Shown here in pieces: positions 27,209 to 36,052 of a stretch of 64,000 bases of DNA (position 1 is its first letter; each line of letters opens with the position of its first letter). The notes under the pieces are model-generated. The model saw only the letters and a list, made by a program, of their open reading frames with translations. It was not told the DNA's origin and did not search any database. A program made the translations under genes and the position numbers. The stretch comes from Streptomyces spiralis (lineage in GTDB: Bacteria > Actinomycetota > Actinomycetes > Streptomycetales > Streptomycetaceae): the NCBI RefSeq assembly GCF_014654675.1, contig NZ_BNBC01000001.1:382010-446009 (forward strand). Direction: 5' to 3'.

Positions 27209-27999
27209 TTGAGCTTGGCGAGCTGCGCGTCGACGATGTCGGTGGGGAAAGGGAAGTCCTTGCCGGCGGCCGCCGCACCGATGTTGACGGCGGGGAAGTA
27301 GGCGAGGGTGGCACCCTTACGGACGACAACGCCCTTTACCGGGGCCTTGACGCCCTCCTCGAACTCCACCAACGTGGTCAGGGCGAACGCCTGGTCGGCA
27401 CCCTGCGGCGTGTCGGTCTTTGTCACCTTCAGGTTCTTGGTCTTCTCGCCGCCCACGGCGAAGGAGAAGCCGTCGGCACACGCCGTCACCGCCGCGTCGA
27501 TGTCCTTCATCGCCTGCTCGGCGCCACCGTTCTCGTAGGAGGCCAGCGTCACCAGCACCTGCGGCGCGTCCATGCCGGCGTACAGCTTCTCCTCGTCGCT
27601 GGCGCCTGCGGCGGGCCTCTTCGGGGCGCCCCTCCACTCCCGCTTCGCAGTGGCCGACGGCTTGCCGACGTAGGAACCGGCCTGGAGGTAGGCGAGCGGC
27701 GCGCAAGCTGCCTTGTCTGTCGTCACCTTCTCCTGCACGACGTTGTCCGACGCAGGAACCTTCTCGACGACCTTCCCGCTCTTGACGTCCGCCTGCGTCA
27801 GCGCGGCTTTCTCCAGCTCGGCGGCGGTCAGCGGCTTCGCGGCGGCGGGCGCGGCGGAGGCCGTCTTGTCGGCCTGGGCCGTCTTGCCGTCGGAACCCTT
27901 GTCCCCGCCATCGGAGGAACCGCCACAGGCAGTGGCGAACAGGGCGAGAGCGGCGGCGGACGCGACGAGGGCCGTCCGGCGCACCACGGTGGTTCTCAC
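27205..27999 (-). CDS. Lipoprotein of unknown function, C terminus at the IS element junction
   Basis: 264-residue predicted lipoprotein: basic start, hydrophobic run ALVASAAALALFA, lipobox TACGGSS, a Gly/Asp/Lys linker and a soluble domain with two Cys (KAACAPL, VTACADGF). It resembles the many Streptomyces surface lipoproteins with no assigned function. GTG start at 27999. Its final codon is completed by, and its TGA stop lies within, the TCAA end of the adjacent IS element, so the original C terminus may have been changed by the insertion. Confidence 0.8.
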   Translation of the reverse strand: MRTTVVRRTALVASAAALALFATACGGSSDGGDKGSDGKTAQADKTASAAPAAAKPLTAAELEKAALTQADVKSGKVVEKVPASDNVVQEKVTTDKAACAPLAYLQAGSYVGKPSATAKREWRGAPKRPAAGASDEEKLYAGMDAPQVLVTLASYENGGAEQAMKDIDAAVTACADGFSFAVGGEKTKNLKVTKTDTPQGADQAFALTTLVEFEEGVKAPVKGVVVRKGATLAYFPAVNIGAAAAGKDFPFPTDIVDAQLAKLN

Positions 28000-28014
28000 G
28001 AAAGGAAGCTCTTT

Positions 28015-28044
28015 TCTCTACAAGATCGCGGAAGGTCTCCGCAA
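28015..28044 (-). promoter_or_regulatory. Candidate promoter of the lipoprotein gene
   Basis: TTGCGG (28044-28039) and TAGAGA (28020-28015) are spaced by 18 nt on the minus strand. The start point would be only about 10 nt before the GTG. Confidence 0.4.
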
Positions 28045-28065
28045 CACTTTGCGCACACTTTACGC
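28044..28065. repeat. Two tandem 11-bp repeats at the lipoprotein promoter
   Basis: ACACTTTGCGC (28044-28054) is followed directly by ACACTTTACGC (28055-28065), abutting the predicted -35. Tandem half-sites one helical turn apart would suit an activator. The remainder of 28066-28209 shows no gene. Confidence 0.5.
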
Positions 28066-28209
28066 ACAGCGGTGGCACAGATGATCTCCGGTCACCATCC
28101 GGTACTTGACCGTGATTCCGACGTGATGTGTGGAGTCGTCGGGTATCCAGCGAGCGTCGCTTCACAACCCCCAGGCCAGTGCCAGCAGGCGCTCGACCGG
28201 CGCTGCCCC

Positions 28210-28722
28210 TCAGAACGCCTTCGCGTCCAAGTGGTATGTCGTGTCGACCCAGAAGCCGCTTGTGGACTCGGCTTTGATCTCCAGTACGTACTGGCCGGGC
28301 GTCAGCGGCACGACGCCGCCCCAGATGCCCCAGGCGAACCGGCGGATCAGCTTCGTCCGGAACGGTGCCGCAAACTCCTGCAAGGGCAGAGGGACACCGT
28401 TGAGCGATGCTGTGGCCCGTGCAACCGTCAAAAACAGAGGAACCTTCGAGTGGAACCTGGTGTGCTGCATGTTGAGCACAGGGAAGAAGAGAGGTCTATC
28501 CGAGGGCACAACGCAGCGCCGCACCACGCGACCGCCGTAGGTCCCAGCGAGGAACCAGAGGTCGGCAGGCTGGTTCCAGGCGGCGTTTTCGCCTGTTGTG
28601 TCACGCACCGGACAGAGGTCGTCCGGTGCCGCAAGAGCCCACTTCCACCACCGCCCTGCAAGCACCCCGCCCTCCTGGTCGCTCAGCTTCCATGTGCTGC
28701 CGACCGACTCGGTACCGCTCAT
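28210..28722 (-). CDS. Hypothetical protein of the WWKWAL...FLAGTYGG type
   Basis: 170-residue protein starting MSGTESVGSTWKLSDQEGG after a GGGAGGGG ribosome site. The core RWWKWALAAPDD, NQPADLWFLAGTYGGRVVRRC and LFFPVLN resembles a widespread family whose members have WWQWAL, GQxGPVWFLAGTFGG and FFPIIN and are normally secreted. Here no signal peptide is visible. Function unknown. It is the last gene of a lower-GC block with the SUFU and toxin fragments, so it may be cargo of the same island. Confidence 0.7.
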   Translation of the reverse strand: MSGTESVGSTWKLSDQEGGVLAGRWWKWALAAPDDLCPVRDTTGENAAWNQPADLWFLAGTYGGRVVRRCVVPSDRPLFFPVLNMQHTRFHSKVPLFLTVARATASLNGVPLPLQEFAAPFRTKLIRRFAWGIWGGVVPLTPGQYVLEIKAESTSGFWVDTTYHLDAKAF

Positions 28723-28833
28723 GACGCCCCTCCCGTACACGCCCCGACTTGGGGCTTGCCCCAAACTGACGCGCACTACCGCAGGCGGATCTGCACTCCC
28801 CGCTGCCCATGCCCCGTCTGGTCGGTACGCTTC

Positions 28834-29406
28834 TCAGACAATCGGACTTCTGTTGGGGTCCAACACATTCACAGCTCCAGCATCCAATCTGGATTCAAAT
28901 TCATCAAGCGTTTCACGCTTAATGAATTCTCCCTCACTCCGATAGATCGGCAACAACCACAAGAATCGAGCACTCCCAGCTTCCCGCGAGGCCCATTCAA
29001 GTTCAGGCCCGTAGGGATAAGGCAGGCTCACTAGAAGATGATCCATGCTTGAATTCGGCATCCAAGGACGGCCGATATCAATGACTGACCCGATGTTCAA
29101 TCGGTGTGCCTCGAAAGAATGATAGTGACTCACCATCGCCAGCGTCTCCGAGTGAACCTCGGAAGCCATAGGAGACATGACGAAAAATTCGATTCCGCCG
29201 ATCGATGATTCAGTGATCGATGAGCCCACCGTCACGTAGACCCAAGCCTCACCGGCACGCTGAGGGAGAACGCGATAGGTCGCAAAATGCGGAACTCGCT
29301 CCAGGATCGGCCCACGATGCCAAGTGGCAGGTTCCACAATATGCCCGTGCCAGAAGATCCGAACGTGCCGTTCAAGAGCCCACAATCGCTCACTTACGTC
29401 GATCAC
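28834..29406 (-). CDS. SUFU (suppressor of fused) domain protein, probable toxin immunity protein
   Basis: 190-residue protein. Motifs of the bacterial SUFU family: IEFFVMSPMASEVHSETLAMVSHYH in the middle, then LLVSLPYPYGPELEWA and the strongly conserved RFLWLLPIYRSEGEFIK. SUFU proteins are common immunity proteins for polymorphic toxins. The ATG overlaps the stop of the upstream nuclease-toxin fragment (ATGA), the expected toxin-immunity coupling. Base composition is clearly lower in GC than in neighbouring housekeeping genes, which supports acquisition by transfer. Confidence 0.85.
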   Translation of the reverse strand: MIDVSERLWALERHVRIFWHGHIVEPATWHRGPILERVPHFATYRVLPQRAGEAWVYVTVGSSITESSIGGIEFFVMSPMASEVHSETLAMVSHYHSFEAHRLNIGSVIDIGRPWMPNSSMDHLLVSLPYPYGPELEWASREAGSARFLWLLPIYRSEGEFIKRETLDEFESRLDAGAVNVLDPNRSPIV

Positions 29407-30110
29407 AGTCCCAAATTCCTCTTAATGGCTTTCGAGACCTTCGCCATTTCAGCCCCCTGTGATCGCTGACATGCTTGACATGTCGCCCCATTGATTCCGT
29501 CGTTCCGCGCATAGGCTCTTCGCTCGGCGTTCGTCATCTCTGAACCTCCGCCGCGATAGTAGTGCAGAACCAGCGGCGGATCATGCTCGGGAGCAGGTGC
29601 GTGGTCGGTTCCTGTCTCCATCGTCGTGCCGCAGTCCGGGCACGGCCGCCCTTCACTCTCCGCTCGCGCCGCACGTCCAACAGGGCCATTCGTCTGGGTG
29701 CCACCATAATGCCTGGCACGATTGTATGCCTCAGTTGCCGTGACCGGGTTCTCCAGGTCAGCCGCGACACCGCTGGAATCCACTTCGAACCTGGCCACGT
29801 CACAGTTGTGGGCGAGAATCGAGGTGAAACCCGCCACCACGTAATACGTGTGCAGATCGCTGACGGTCAGGTTGTGAACCGTGGCCTTCTGGGCCGTCCA
29901 CCGTTCGATCGCCGTGATCTGGACGTACGTGCCGGCACTGGTGCGGAGCCATTCGCCCGGCTTGAGGTCGGTGGCCTTGACCCAGGCGTGCAGGGACTGG
30001 ACCCAGATGGGATGGCCGTCGGTCGCGGTGACCGTCGCCGTCTTGGTGCCCTTGTCGCCGTCGGTGTCGATGGTGACCTTGACTAGGTGCTTGACGCCTT
30101 CGCCTGGCGG
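29403..30110 (-). pseudogene. 5'-truncated polymorphic toxin: HINT remnant plus HNH-like nuclease tip
   Basis: The minus frame is open from 30110 (just after a TGA at 30113-30111) to 29403 and encodes 235 residues, with no start codon before residue 90. Residues 1-100 are the C-terminal half of a HINT autoprocessing domain (GEGVKHLVKVTIDTD, TATDGHPIWV, DLKPGEWLRTSAGTYVQITA, DLHTYYVVAGFTSILAHNC). The remaining 135 are a toxin tip with CPDCG, EHDPPL and GATCQACQ, resembling HNH/treble-clef nucleases. The Rhs or repeat carrier and the secretion N terminus are missing. A coupled SUFU gene follows. It could be an orphan recombination cassette. Confidence 0.8.
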
Positions 30111-30113
30111 TCA

Positions 30114-30151
30114 CGCGGTGGGGGGCGTGACACACCCCACCCCCCACCGCG
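30114..30151. repeat. Perfect 12-bp inverted repeat at the island edge upstream of coaA
   Basis: CGCGGTGGGGGG (30114-30125) and CCCCCCACCGCG (30140-30151) flank 14 nt. The repeat lies exactly between the end of the truncated toxin frame and the coaA leader. It may be a coaA leader hairpin, or a structure marking the recombination boundary. Confidence 0.65.
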
Positions 30152-30175
30152 TTCGAACTCCGTTAACAATGGACT

Positions 30176-31165
30176 GTGATCTCTCCGGTCCCCTCGATGC
30201 CCCGGAGCGCCCACCGGCCCCGGCCGGAGGCGACTCCCTACGTCGACCTCACACGAGCCGAGTGGAGCGCGCTGCGCGACAAGACGCCGCTGCCGCTCAC
30301 CGCCGAGGAGGTCGAGCGGCTGCGCGGCCTCGGCGACGTCATCGACCTCGACGAGGTGCGGGACATCTATCTGCCGCTGTCCCGGCTGCTCAACCTCTAC
30401 GTCGGTGCCACGGACGGGCTGCGCGGCGCGCTGAACACCTTCCTCGGCGAGCAGGGCTCCCAGTCCGGCACCCCCTTCGTCATCGGGGTGGCCGGTTCGG
30501 TCGCCGTCGGCAAGTCGACCGTGGCCCGTCTGCTCCAGGCGCTGCTCTCCCGCTGGCCCGAGCACCCCCGGGTCGAGCTGGTCACCACCGACGGGTTCCT
30601 GCTGCCCACCCGCGAACTCCAGGCGCGCGGCCTGATGTCCCGCAAGGGGTTCCCGGAGTCGTACGACCGCCGGGCGCTGACCCGGTTCGTCGCCGACATC
30701 AAGGCCGGCAAGAGCGAGGTGACCGCGCCCGTCTACTCACACCTGATCTACGACATCGTCCCCGGCGAGAAGCTCAGCGTCCGCCGCCCGGACATCCTCA
30801 TCGTCGAGGGCCTGAACGTCCTCCAGCCCGCCCTGCCCGGCAAGGACGGCCGCACCAGGGTCGGTCTCGCCGACTACTTCGACTTCAGCGTGTACGTCGA
30901 CGCGCGCACCGAGGACATCGAGCAGTGGTATCTGAACCGGTTCCGCAAGCTGCGCGGGACCGCCTTCCAGGACCCCTCCTCGTACTTCCGCAAGTACACC
31001 CAGGTGTCGGAGGACGAGGCCCTCGACTACGCCCGCACCATGTGGCGGACGATCAACAAGCCCAATCTGGTGGAGAACATCGCACCCACCCGGGGCCGCG
31101 CCACACTGGTGCTGCGCAAGGGCCCGGACCACAAGGTGCAGCGGCTGAGCCTGCGCAAGCTCTGA
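30176..31165 (+). CDS. coaA: Pantothenate kinase, type I
   Basis: First enzyme of coenzyme A synthesis. The 329-residue protein has a GTG start ([27 protein letters not shown]). Walker A is [51 protein letters not shown] and YLNRFRKLR are type I CoaA landmarks. It lies immediately outside the accessory island. The DUF389 gene starts 16 nt after its stop. Confidence 0.97.
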   Translation: MISPVPSMPRSAHRPRPEATPYVDLTRAEWSALRDKTPLPLTAEEVERLRGLGDVIDLDEVRDIYLPLSRLLNLYVGATDGLRGALNTFLGEQGSQSGTPFVIGVAGSVAVGKSTVARLLQALLSRWPEHPRVELVTTDGFLLPTRELQARGLMSRKGFPESYDRRALTRFVADIKAGKSEVTAPVYSHLIYDIVPGEKLSVRRPDILIVEGLNVLQPALPGKDGRTRVGLADYFDFSVYVDARTEDIEQWYLNRFRKLRGTAFQDPSSYFRKYTQVSEDEALDYARTMWRTINKPNLVENIAPTRGRATLVLRKGPDHKVQRLSLRKL

Positions 31166-31181
31166 CCTCTACGCTGCCGTC

Positions 31182-32132
31182 ATGCTGCATCTGCGACTGA
31201 TCACGCCCGCCGAGCGCACCGACGACGTGGTGCGGCTGATCGAGAGGACGGTGGGCACCACGCACCTCGTCGTGCTGCGGGGCGCGGCCCGCAACCCGGC
31301 CGGTGACGTGGTGATGTGCGACGTCGCACGCGAGGCGGGTCACGAACTGCTCACCGGCCTGCGGGAGCTGGGGATCGAGCAGACGGGTTCGATCGCCGTG
31401 GAGAGCATCGACCTGTCGCTGTCCAAGCGGGCCGAGAAGGCCGAGGAGGAGGCGCCCGGCGAGGGCGCGGACGCGGTGCTGTGGGAGCACCTGGCGGACG
31501 CCACGCACGAGGAGTCGACGCTGTCGGTGACCTATCTGGCGTTCATCACGCTCGCCACCATGATCGCCGCCTGCGGTGTGCTGCTGGACAACGCGATCCT
31601 GATCGTGGGCGCGATGGCCGTCGGCCCGGAGTTCGGGCCACTGGCGGGTCTGAGCACCGCACTTGTGCAGCGGGCCCCGCGGCTGGCGCTGCGGTCGCTG
31701 ACCGCGCTGCTGGTGGGCTTCGCGCTGGCGATGGCGGTGACGGTCGGCTTCAGCGTCTTCATGGACGCCGTCGGGCTGTTCAGCGAGAGCAAGCTGGAGG
31801 CCCCGCGGCCCAACACCAGCTTCGTCTACGCCCCTGACTGGTTCTCCTTCGTCGTGGCGGTGCTCGCCGGAGCCGCCGGCACGCTCTCCCTGACCTCCGC
31901 CAAGTCCGGTGCCCTGGTCGGCGTCGCCATCTCGGTGACCACCGTCCCGGCCGCCGCCAACGCGGCCGTCGCCCTCGCCTACGGCGACACCCGGCAGACC
32001 TGGGGCTCCACCGTGCAACTGCTGCTGAACCTGCTCGGCATCGTCCTGGCCGGCACGCTCACGCTGCTCGCCCAGAAGTGGTTCTGGATCAGGCAACGCG
32101 AGCGCGCCCACCGCGCCTCGGAACTCGCCTAG
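31182..32132 (+). CDS. DUF389 membrane protein
   Basis: 316 residues. A soluble N-terminal domain of about 100 residues ([30 protein letters not shown]) is followed by five or six membrane segments beginning [20 protein letters not shown], with the DUF389 signature [19 protein letters not shown]. The function of the family is unknown. It ends convergently with glmM: the two TAG stops share one CTAG (32129-32132). Confidence 0.9.
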   Translation: MLHLRLITPAERTDDVVRLIERTVGTTHLVVLRGAARNPAGDVVMCDVAREAGHELLTGLRELGIEQTGSIAVESIDLSLSKRAEKAEEEAPGEGADAVLWEHLADATHEESTLSVTYLAFITLATMIAACGVLLDNAILIVGAMAVGPEFGPLAGLSTALVQRAPRLALRSLTALLVGFALAMAVTVGFSVFMDAVGLFSESKLEAPRPNTSFVYAPDWFSFVVAVLAGAAGTLSLTSAKSGALVGVAISVTTVPAAANAAVALAYGDTRQTWGSTVQLLLNLLGIVLAGTLTLLAQKWFWIRQRERAHRASELA

Positions 32133-33487
32133 CCGAGCGCCGACTTCACCGCGTCGGCCAGTCGGCCGGCCACCGAGCGGGCCTGGTCGATGTCGGCGGC
32201 CTCGACCATGACGCGGACCAGCGGTTCGGTGCCCGAGGGGCGCAGCAGGACGCGGCCGGTCTCGCCCAGTTCGCGCTCGGCCTCGGTGATCGCGGCGGCC
32301 AGGTCCGCGGAGGTCTTCACCCGGGACTTGTCCACGTCGGGGACGTTGATCAGGACCTGGGGCAGCCGCTCCATGACCGCGGCCAGGTCGCGCAGCGTAC
32401 GGCCGGTCTGGGCGACGCGGGCCGCCAGCAGCAGGCCCGTGAGCGTGCCGTCGCCGGTGGTGGCGTGGTCGAGGATGATGACGTGGCCGGACTGCTCGCC
32501 GCCCAGGGCGTAGCCCTTGTTCTTCATCTCCTCCAGGACGTAGCGGTCGCCGACGGCGGTCTGCACGAGGTGGATGCCCTCGCGCTCCATGGCCAGCTTG
32601 AAGCCCAGGTTCGACATCACGGTCGCGACGACGGTGTCGGAGCGCAGTGCGGAACGCTCCCGCATCGCCAGCGCGAGCACGGCCAGGATCTGGTCGCCGT
32701 CGACCTCCTCGCCGGTGTGGTCCACGGCCAGGCAGCGGTCGGCGTCGCCGTCGTGCGCGATGCCCAGCTGGGCGCCGTGCTCGACGACGGCGGCCTTGAG
32801 CGGGCCCAGGTGCGTGGAGCCGCAGCCGTCGTTGATGTTCAGGCCGTCGGGCTCCGCGCCGATGGTGACGACCTCGGCACCGGCCCGGACGAAGGCCTCC
32901 GGCGAGACGCGGGAGGCGGCGCCGTGCGCCTCGTCCAGGACGATCTTCAGGCCGTCGAGCCGGTTCGGGAGGACGCCGATGAGGTGGGAGACGTACTGGT
33001 CGAGGCCCTCGTCGTAGTCGCGGACGCGGCCCACGCCCGCGCCGGTCGGACGGTCCCAGGGCGCGCCGGTGCGGTGCTCCTCGTAGACCTTCTCGATCCG
33101 GTCCTCCAGCTCGTCGGCGAGCTTGTGGCCGCCGCGGGCGAAGAACTTGATGCCGTTGTCGGGCATGGCGTTGTGGCTCGCCGAGAGCATCACGCCGAGG
33201 TCGGCGCCGAGCGCGCCGGTCAGATACGCCACGGCGGGCGTCGGCAGCACGCCGACGCGCAGCACGTCCACGCCCGCACTCGCCAGCCCGGCGACCACGG
33301 CGGCCTCCAGGAACTCCCCGGAAGCACGCGGGTCCCGGCCGACCACGGCCTTGGGACGGTGGCCCTCGAAGGTGCCCGCCTCGGCAAGCACGTGCGCCGC
33401 GGCGACGGAGAGGCCGAGCGCCATCTCGGCGGTCAGGTCCGCGTTGGCGACGCCACGCACGCCGTCCGTGCCGAAGAGTCGTCCCAC
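32129..33487 (-). CDS. glmM: Phosphoglucosamine mutase
   Basis: Converts glucosamine-6-phosphate to glucosamine-1-phosphate, following GlmS. The 452-residue protein has a GTG start after AGGAGG and begins [18 protein letters not shown]. The phosphoserine loop is [17 protein letters not shown]; the metal loop is [13 protein letters not shown]; the sugar loop GGEQSGHVI and phosphate-binding loop [14 protein letters not shown] are intact. It lies downstream of rplM-rpsI behind a terminator. Confidence 0.97.
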   Translation of the reverse strand: MGRLFGTDGVRGVANADLTAEMALGLSVAAAHVLAEAGTFEGHRPKAVVGRDPRASGEFLEAAVVAGLASAGVDVLRVGVLPTPAVAYLTGALGADLGVMLSASHNAMPDNGIKFFARGGHKLADELEDRIEKVYEEHRTGAPWDRPTGAGVGRVRDYDEGLDQYVSHLIGVLPNRLDGLKIVLDEAHGAASRVSPEAFVRAGAEVVTIGAEPDGLNINDGCGSTHLGPLKAAVVEHGAQLGIAHDGDADRCLAVDHTGEEVDGDQILAVLALAMRERSALRSDTVVATVMSNLGFKLAMEREGIHLVQTAVGDRYVLEEMKNKGYALGGEQSGHVIILDHATTGDGTLTGLLLAARVAQTGRTLRDLAAVMERLPQVLINVPDVDKSRVKTSADLAAAITEAERELGETGRVLLRPSGTEPLVRVMVEAADIDQARSVAGRLADAVKSALG

Positions 33488-33587
33488 TTGTCCTCCTGAT
33501 AAAGCGTCGGTTCCTGAAGGGCCGGGCATCCGATCACATCAGCCGGTCAGCACCTCGTGCCGTTATACGCCCAAGTCCTGCGATATA

Positions 33588-33629
33588 CGAACGCCCCGAC
33601 AGCACAGTGGCGTGCCGCCGGGGCGTTCG
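33588..33629 (-). terminator. Terminator between rpsI and glmM
   Basis: CGAACGCCCCG (33588-33598) and CGGGGCGTTCG (33619-33629) make a perfect 11-bp stem, 30 nt after the rpsI stop codon. Confidence 0.75.
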
Positions 33630-33658
33630 GAGTAGGCCTGTCCGCAGGCAGCTGCTGA

Positions 33659-34171
33659 TTAGCGCTTGCTGTACTGCGGCGCCTTGCGGGCCTTCTTCAG
33701 ACCGGCCTTCTTGCGCTCGACCGCACGGTCGTCGCGGCGGAGGAAGCCGGCCTTCTTGAGCGGGCCGCGGTTGTTGTCGACGTCGGCCTCGTTCAGGGCG
33801 CGGGCGACACCGAGACGCAGGGCACCGGCCTGGCCGGAGACGCCGCCGCCGGCGATGCGGGCGATGACGTCGTAACGGCCCTCGAGCTCCAGCACCTTGA
33901 AGGGCTCGTTGACTTCCTGCTGGTGCACCTTGTTCGGGAAGTAGTCCTCGAGGGTGCGGCCGTTGATCTTCCACTTGCCGGAGCCCGGAACGATCCGGAC
34001 GCGGGCAATGGCGTTCTTGCGGCGGCCCAGGCCGGCGGCGGGCTGGGGCTCACCGAAGCGCGAGGCGAGGGACTCGGAGGTGTACTCACCCTCCACCGGA
34101 ACCTCGGACTCGGTGGTGTAGCTGTCGATGTCAAGCTCTTCGAGCGGCTGCTCGGCAGTGGTCTCGGCCAC
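33659..34171 (-). CDS. rpsI: 30S ribosomal protein S9
   Basis: 170 residues, GTG start. The S9 core runs from about residue 45 ([26 protein letters not shown]) to the conserved C terminus RKAPQYSKR, which reaches the P-site tRNA. An acidic N-terminal extension of roughly 45 residues ([15 protein letters not shown]) is typical of actinobacteria. Second gene of rplM-rpsI. Confidence 0.98.
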   Translation of the reverse strand: MAETTAEQPLEELDIDSYTTESEVPVEGEYTSESLASRFGEPQPAAGLGRRKNAIARVRIVPGSGKWKINGRTLEDYFPNKVHQQEVNEPFKVLELEGRYDVIARIAGGGVSGQAGALRLGVARALNEADVDNNRGPLKKAGFLRRDDRAVERKKAGLKKARKAPQYSKR

Positions 34172-34213
34172 GATTCTCCTCAGATTCTCTTCAGTCTTAG
34201 GGGGTGGCCGGAC

Positions 34214-34657
34214 TTACTGCGCGACCTGGGTGATCTCGAACGGCACCGGCTGCTGGGCGCCGTGCGGGTGCTGGTCACCCTTGTAGACCTTCAGCTTCGA
34301 GAGCATCTGACGGCCCAGGGAGTTCTTGGGGAGCATGCCCTTGACGGCCTTCTCGATGGCCTTCTCCGGGTTCTTGTCGAGCAGCTCGTCGTAACGGACG
34401 GAGCGCAGACCACCCGGGTAGCCGGAGTGGCGGTACGCCATCTTCTGGGTCCGCTTGTTGCCGGAGAGGTGCACCTTGTCGGCGTTGATGATGATGACGA
34501 AGTCACCAGCGTCGACGTGCGGCGCGTAGATCGGCTTGTGCTTGCCCCGCAGAAGGGTGGCGGCGGTGGACGCCAGGCGGCCCAGGACAACGTCCTGGGC
34601 GTCAATGACGTGCCACTGGCGCGTGATGTCGCCGGGCTTGGGGCTGTACGTACGCAC
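34214..34657 (-). CDS. rplM: 50S ribosomal protein L13
   Basis: 147 residues, GTG start ([20 protein letters not shown]). L13 landmarks: [37 protein letters not shown] and [22 protein letters not shown]. It is the first gene of the rplM-rpsI operon and has its own predicted promoter about 180 nt upstream. Confidence 0.98.
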   Translation of the reverse strand: MRTYSPKPGDITRQWHVIDAQDVVLGRLASTAATLLRGKHKPIYAPHVDAGDFVIIINADKVHLSGNKRTQKMAYRHSGYPGGLRSVRYDELLDKNPEKAIEKAVKGMLPKNSLGRQMLSKLKVYKGDQHPHGAQQPVPFEITQVAQ

Positions 34658-34836
34658 GGTTCGTAGCCTTCGCTTCTTCAGTGAGTGGTCCTGACAAGGT
34701 CACCGAAGACGATCACGACAGCCCTGACCGCACCGCGGTGACGCAAACCGCGTGCTGGTCGCTGGTCATCGGCCCGGTGGACCGGTGTAAGGGCCCGTCC
34801 CGTGAGAATGAGCAAGCCAATACACAACGAACATGC

Positions 34837-34866
34837 AGGATACCCGTGCGGCCCTCCGGGGGTCAA
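34837..34866 (-). promoter_or_regulatory. Predicted rplM-rpsI promoter
   Basis: TTGACC (34866-34861) and TATCCT (34842-34837) are separated by 18 nt on the minus strand, a strong HrdB-type match. The leader to rplM would be about 170 nt. The rest of the 34658-35105 divergent space shows no gene. Confidence 0.65.
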
Positions 34867-35105
34867 AACGGGTTGCCCGCACCGATCCAGCGTGTTCCGC
34901 CCCAGTGTAGGCGGCGCCCACCCCCACTCCCCCACAACACCCGCCCTTCGGCCCTCGCACGAGCACACCTCCCGGGCGCGGACGGGGGCGCCCGGCCCGC
35001 TCCGGCTGCGGCGTGCTCCGCTTTGTACCGGCCTGCGCCGAAGGTGCCCGGAGGGGCGCCGCGGGCGGCGCCCGGGCGCCCCGGGCCCCGTCTAAGATGC
35101 GCCCC

Positions 35106-35987
35106 ATGAGTCATGGGCAGCGGGGCTCGCAGTCCCAGTGGGATCCCTGGAAACCACAATCTCAGCAGCCGTGGAACAGCGGGAGCGACAGCCAGACCCC
35201 GGACTGGGCCGCACTCGCCGAGGCGTCCGAGACGCGCAACAAGCGGCGACGACTGCTGTTCGTCGGCGGGGGCGTGCTGGCCACCGTGGCCGTGGGCGCG
35301 GCCGTCGCCATGGCGGTGATGTCCGCGAACAGCGACGACAACGCCTCGGGACACCCGGCCTCCCAGCTGCCCGCCACCGCCGCGCTGCCGAGCAGTTCGG
35401 CCACGGGCCCCTCCTTCGCGCCCACCAGCGCCCCGCCCCCGCTGGACCCCAAGGACTTCATATCCAGCGCGCAGAAGGACACGGCCCCGCTCAGCGCGGA
35501 CACGCTCTTCCCTGGCGCCCGGCTGACCATGGGCGAGAACGTGTACAAGAAGGGCCCCACCGCCGACACCAAGAGCTGTGCCACGGCCGTCCAGGGCACC
35601 CTCGGCAAGGTCCTCACCGCCAACGGCTGCACTCGCCTGATCCGCGCGACCTACACGAAGGACGGGATCGCGGCCACCGTCGGCGTCGCCGTCTTCGACA
35701 CGGAGGCCCAGGCCCTCAAGGCCAAGGGCCAGGCCGACAAGAAGAGCATCGTCAAGCCGCTCTCCGGCAGCGGCGTCAAGGCCTTCTGCGACGGCGCGGT
35801 CTGCCGCTCCACGACCAACTCCTACGGCCGCTACGCCTACTTCACCCTCGCCGGATTCCCCAGCGGCAAGGACGTGACGGCCAAGGACACCAAGGTGTTC
35901 CGCGCCGGCGACGACCTCGCCGAGTTCGCGTTCCAGCAGATCCGCCGGCGCGGCGTGGCCCAGGCCTCGGCGGCGGCCAACCACTAG
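35106..35987 (+). CDS. Single-pass membrane protein of unknown function
   Basis: 293 residues. A hydrophilic Gln/Trp/Ser-rich N terminus (SQSQWDPWKPQSQQPWN) precedes a basic patch (RNKRRR) and one membrane helix (LLFVGGGVLATVAVGAAVAMAVM, about residues 49-72). A Pro/Ser/Thr linker leads to an extracellular domain of about 165 residues with a few Cys (KSCATAV, NGCTRLIRATY, AFCDGAVC). The topology is N-in/C-out. No domain is recognised. A TAAGAT -10-like box lies only 12 nt before the ATG. Confidence 0.75.
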   Translation: MSHGQRGSQSQWDPWKPQSQQPWNSGSDSQTPDWAALAEASETRNKRRRLLFVGGGVLATVAVGAAVAMAVMSANSDDNASGHPASQLPATAALPSSSATGPSFAPTSAPPPLDPKDFISSAQKDTAPLSADTLFPGARLTMGENVYKKGPTADTKSCATAVQGTLGKVLTANGCTRLIRATYTKDGIAATVGVAVFDTEAQALKAKGQADKKSIVKPLSGSGVKAFCDGAVCRSTTNSYGRYAYFTLAGFPSGKDVTAKDTKVFRAGDDLAEFAFQQIRRRGVAQASAAANH

Positions 35988-36052
35988 GACGCCGGTGGCG
36001 CACCGGTAGGCACCACTAGGACGGGTCCGATGTCCCTCCGGGACCTCCCCGG

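Noticed and set aside
29800-30147. Alternative minus-strand reading frame over the HINT remnant
   Set aside because: Arg/His/Gly-rich shadow; the HINT sequence is clearly in the other frame, continuous with the nuclease tip.
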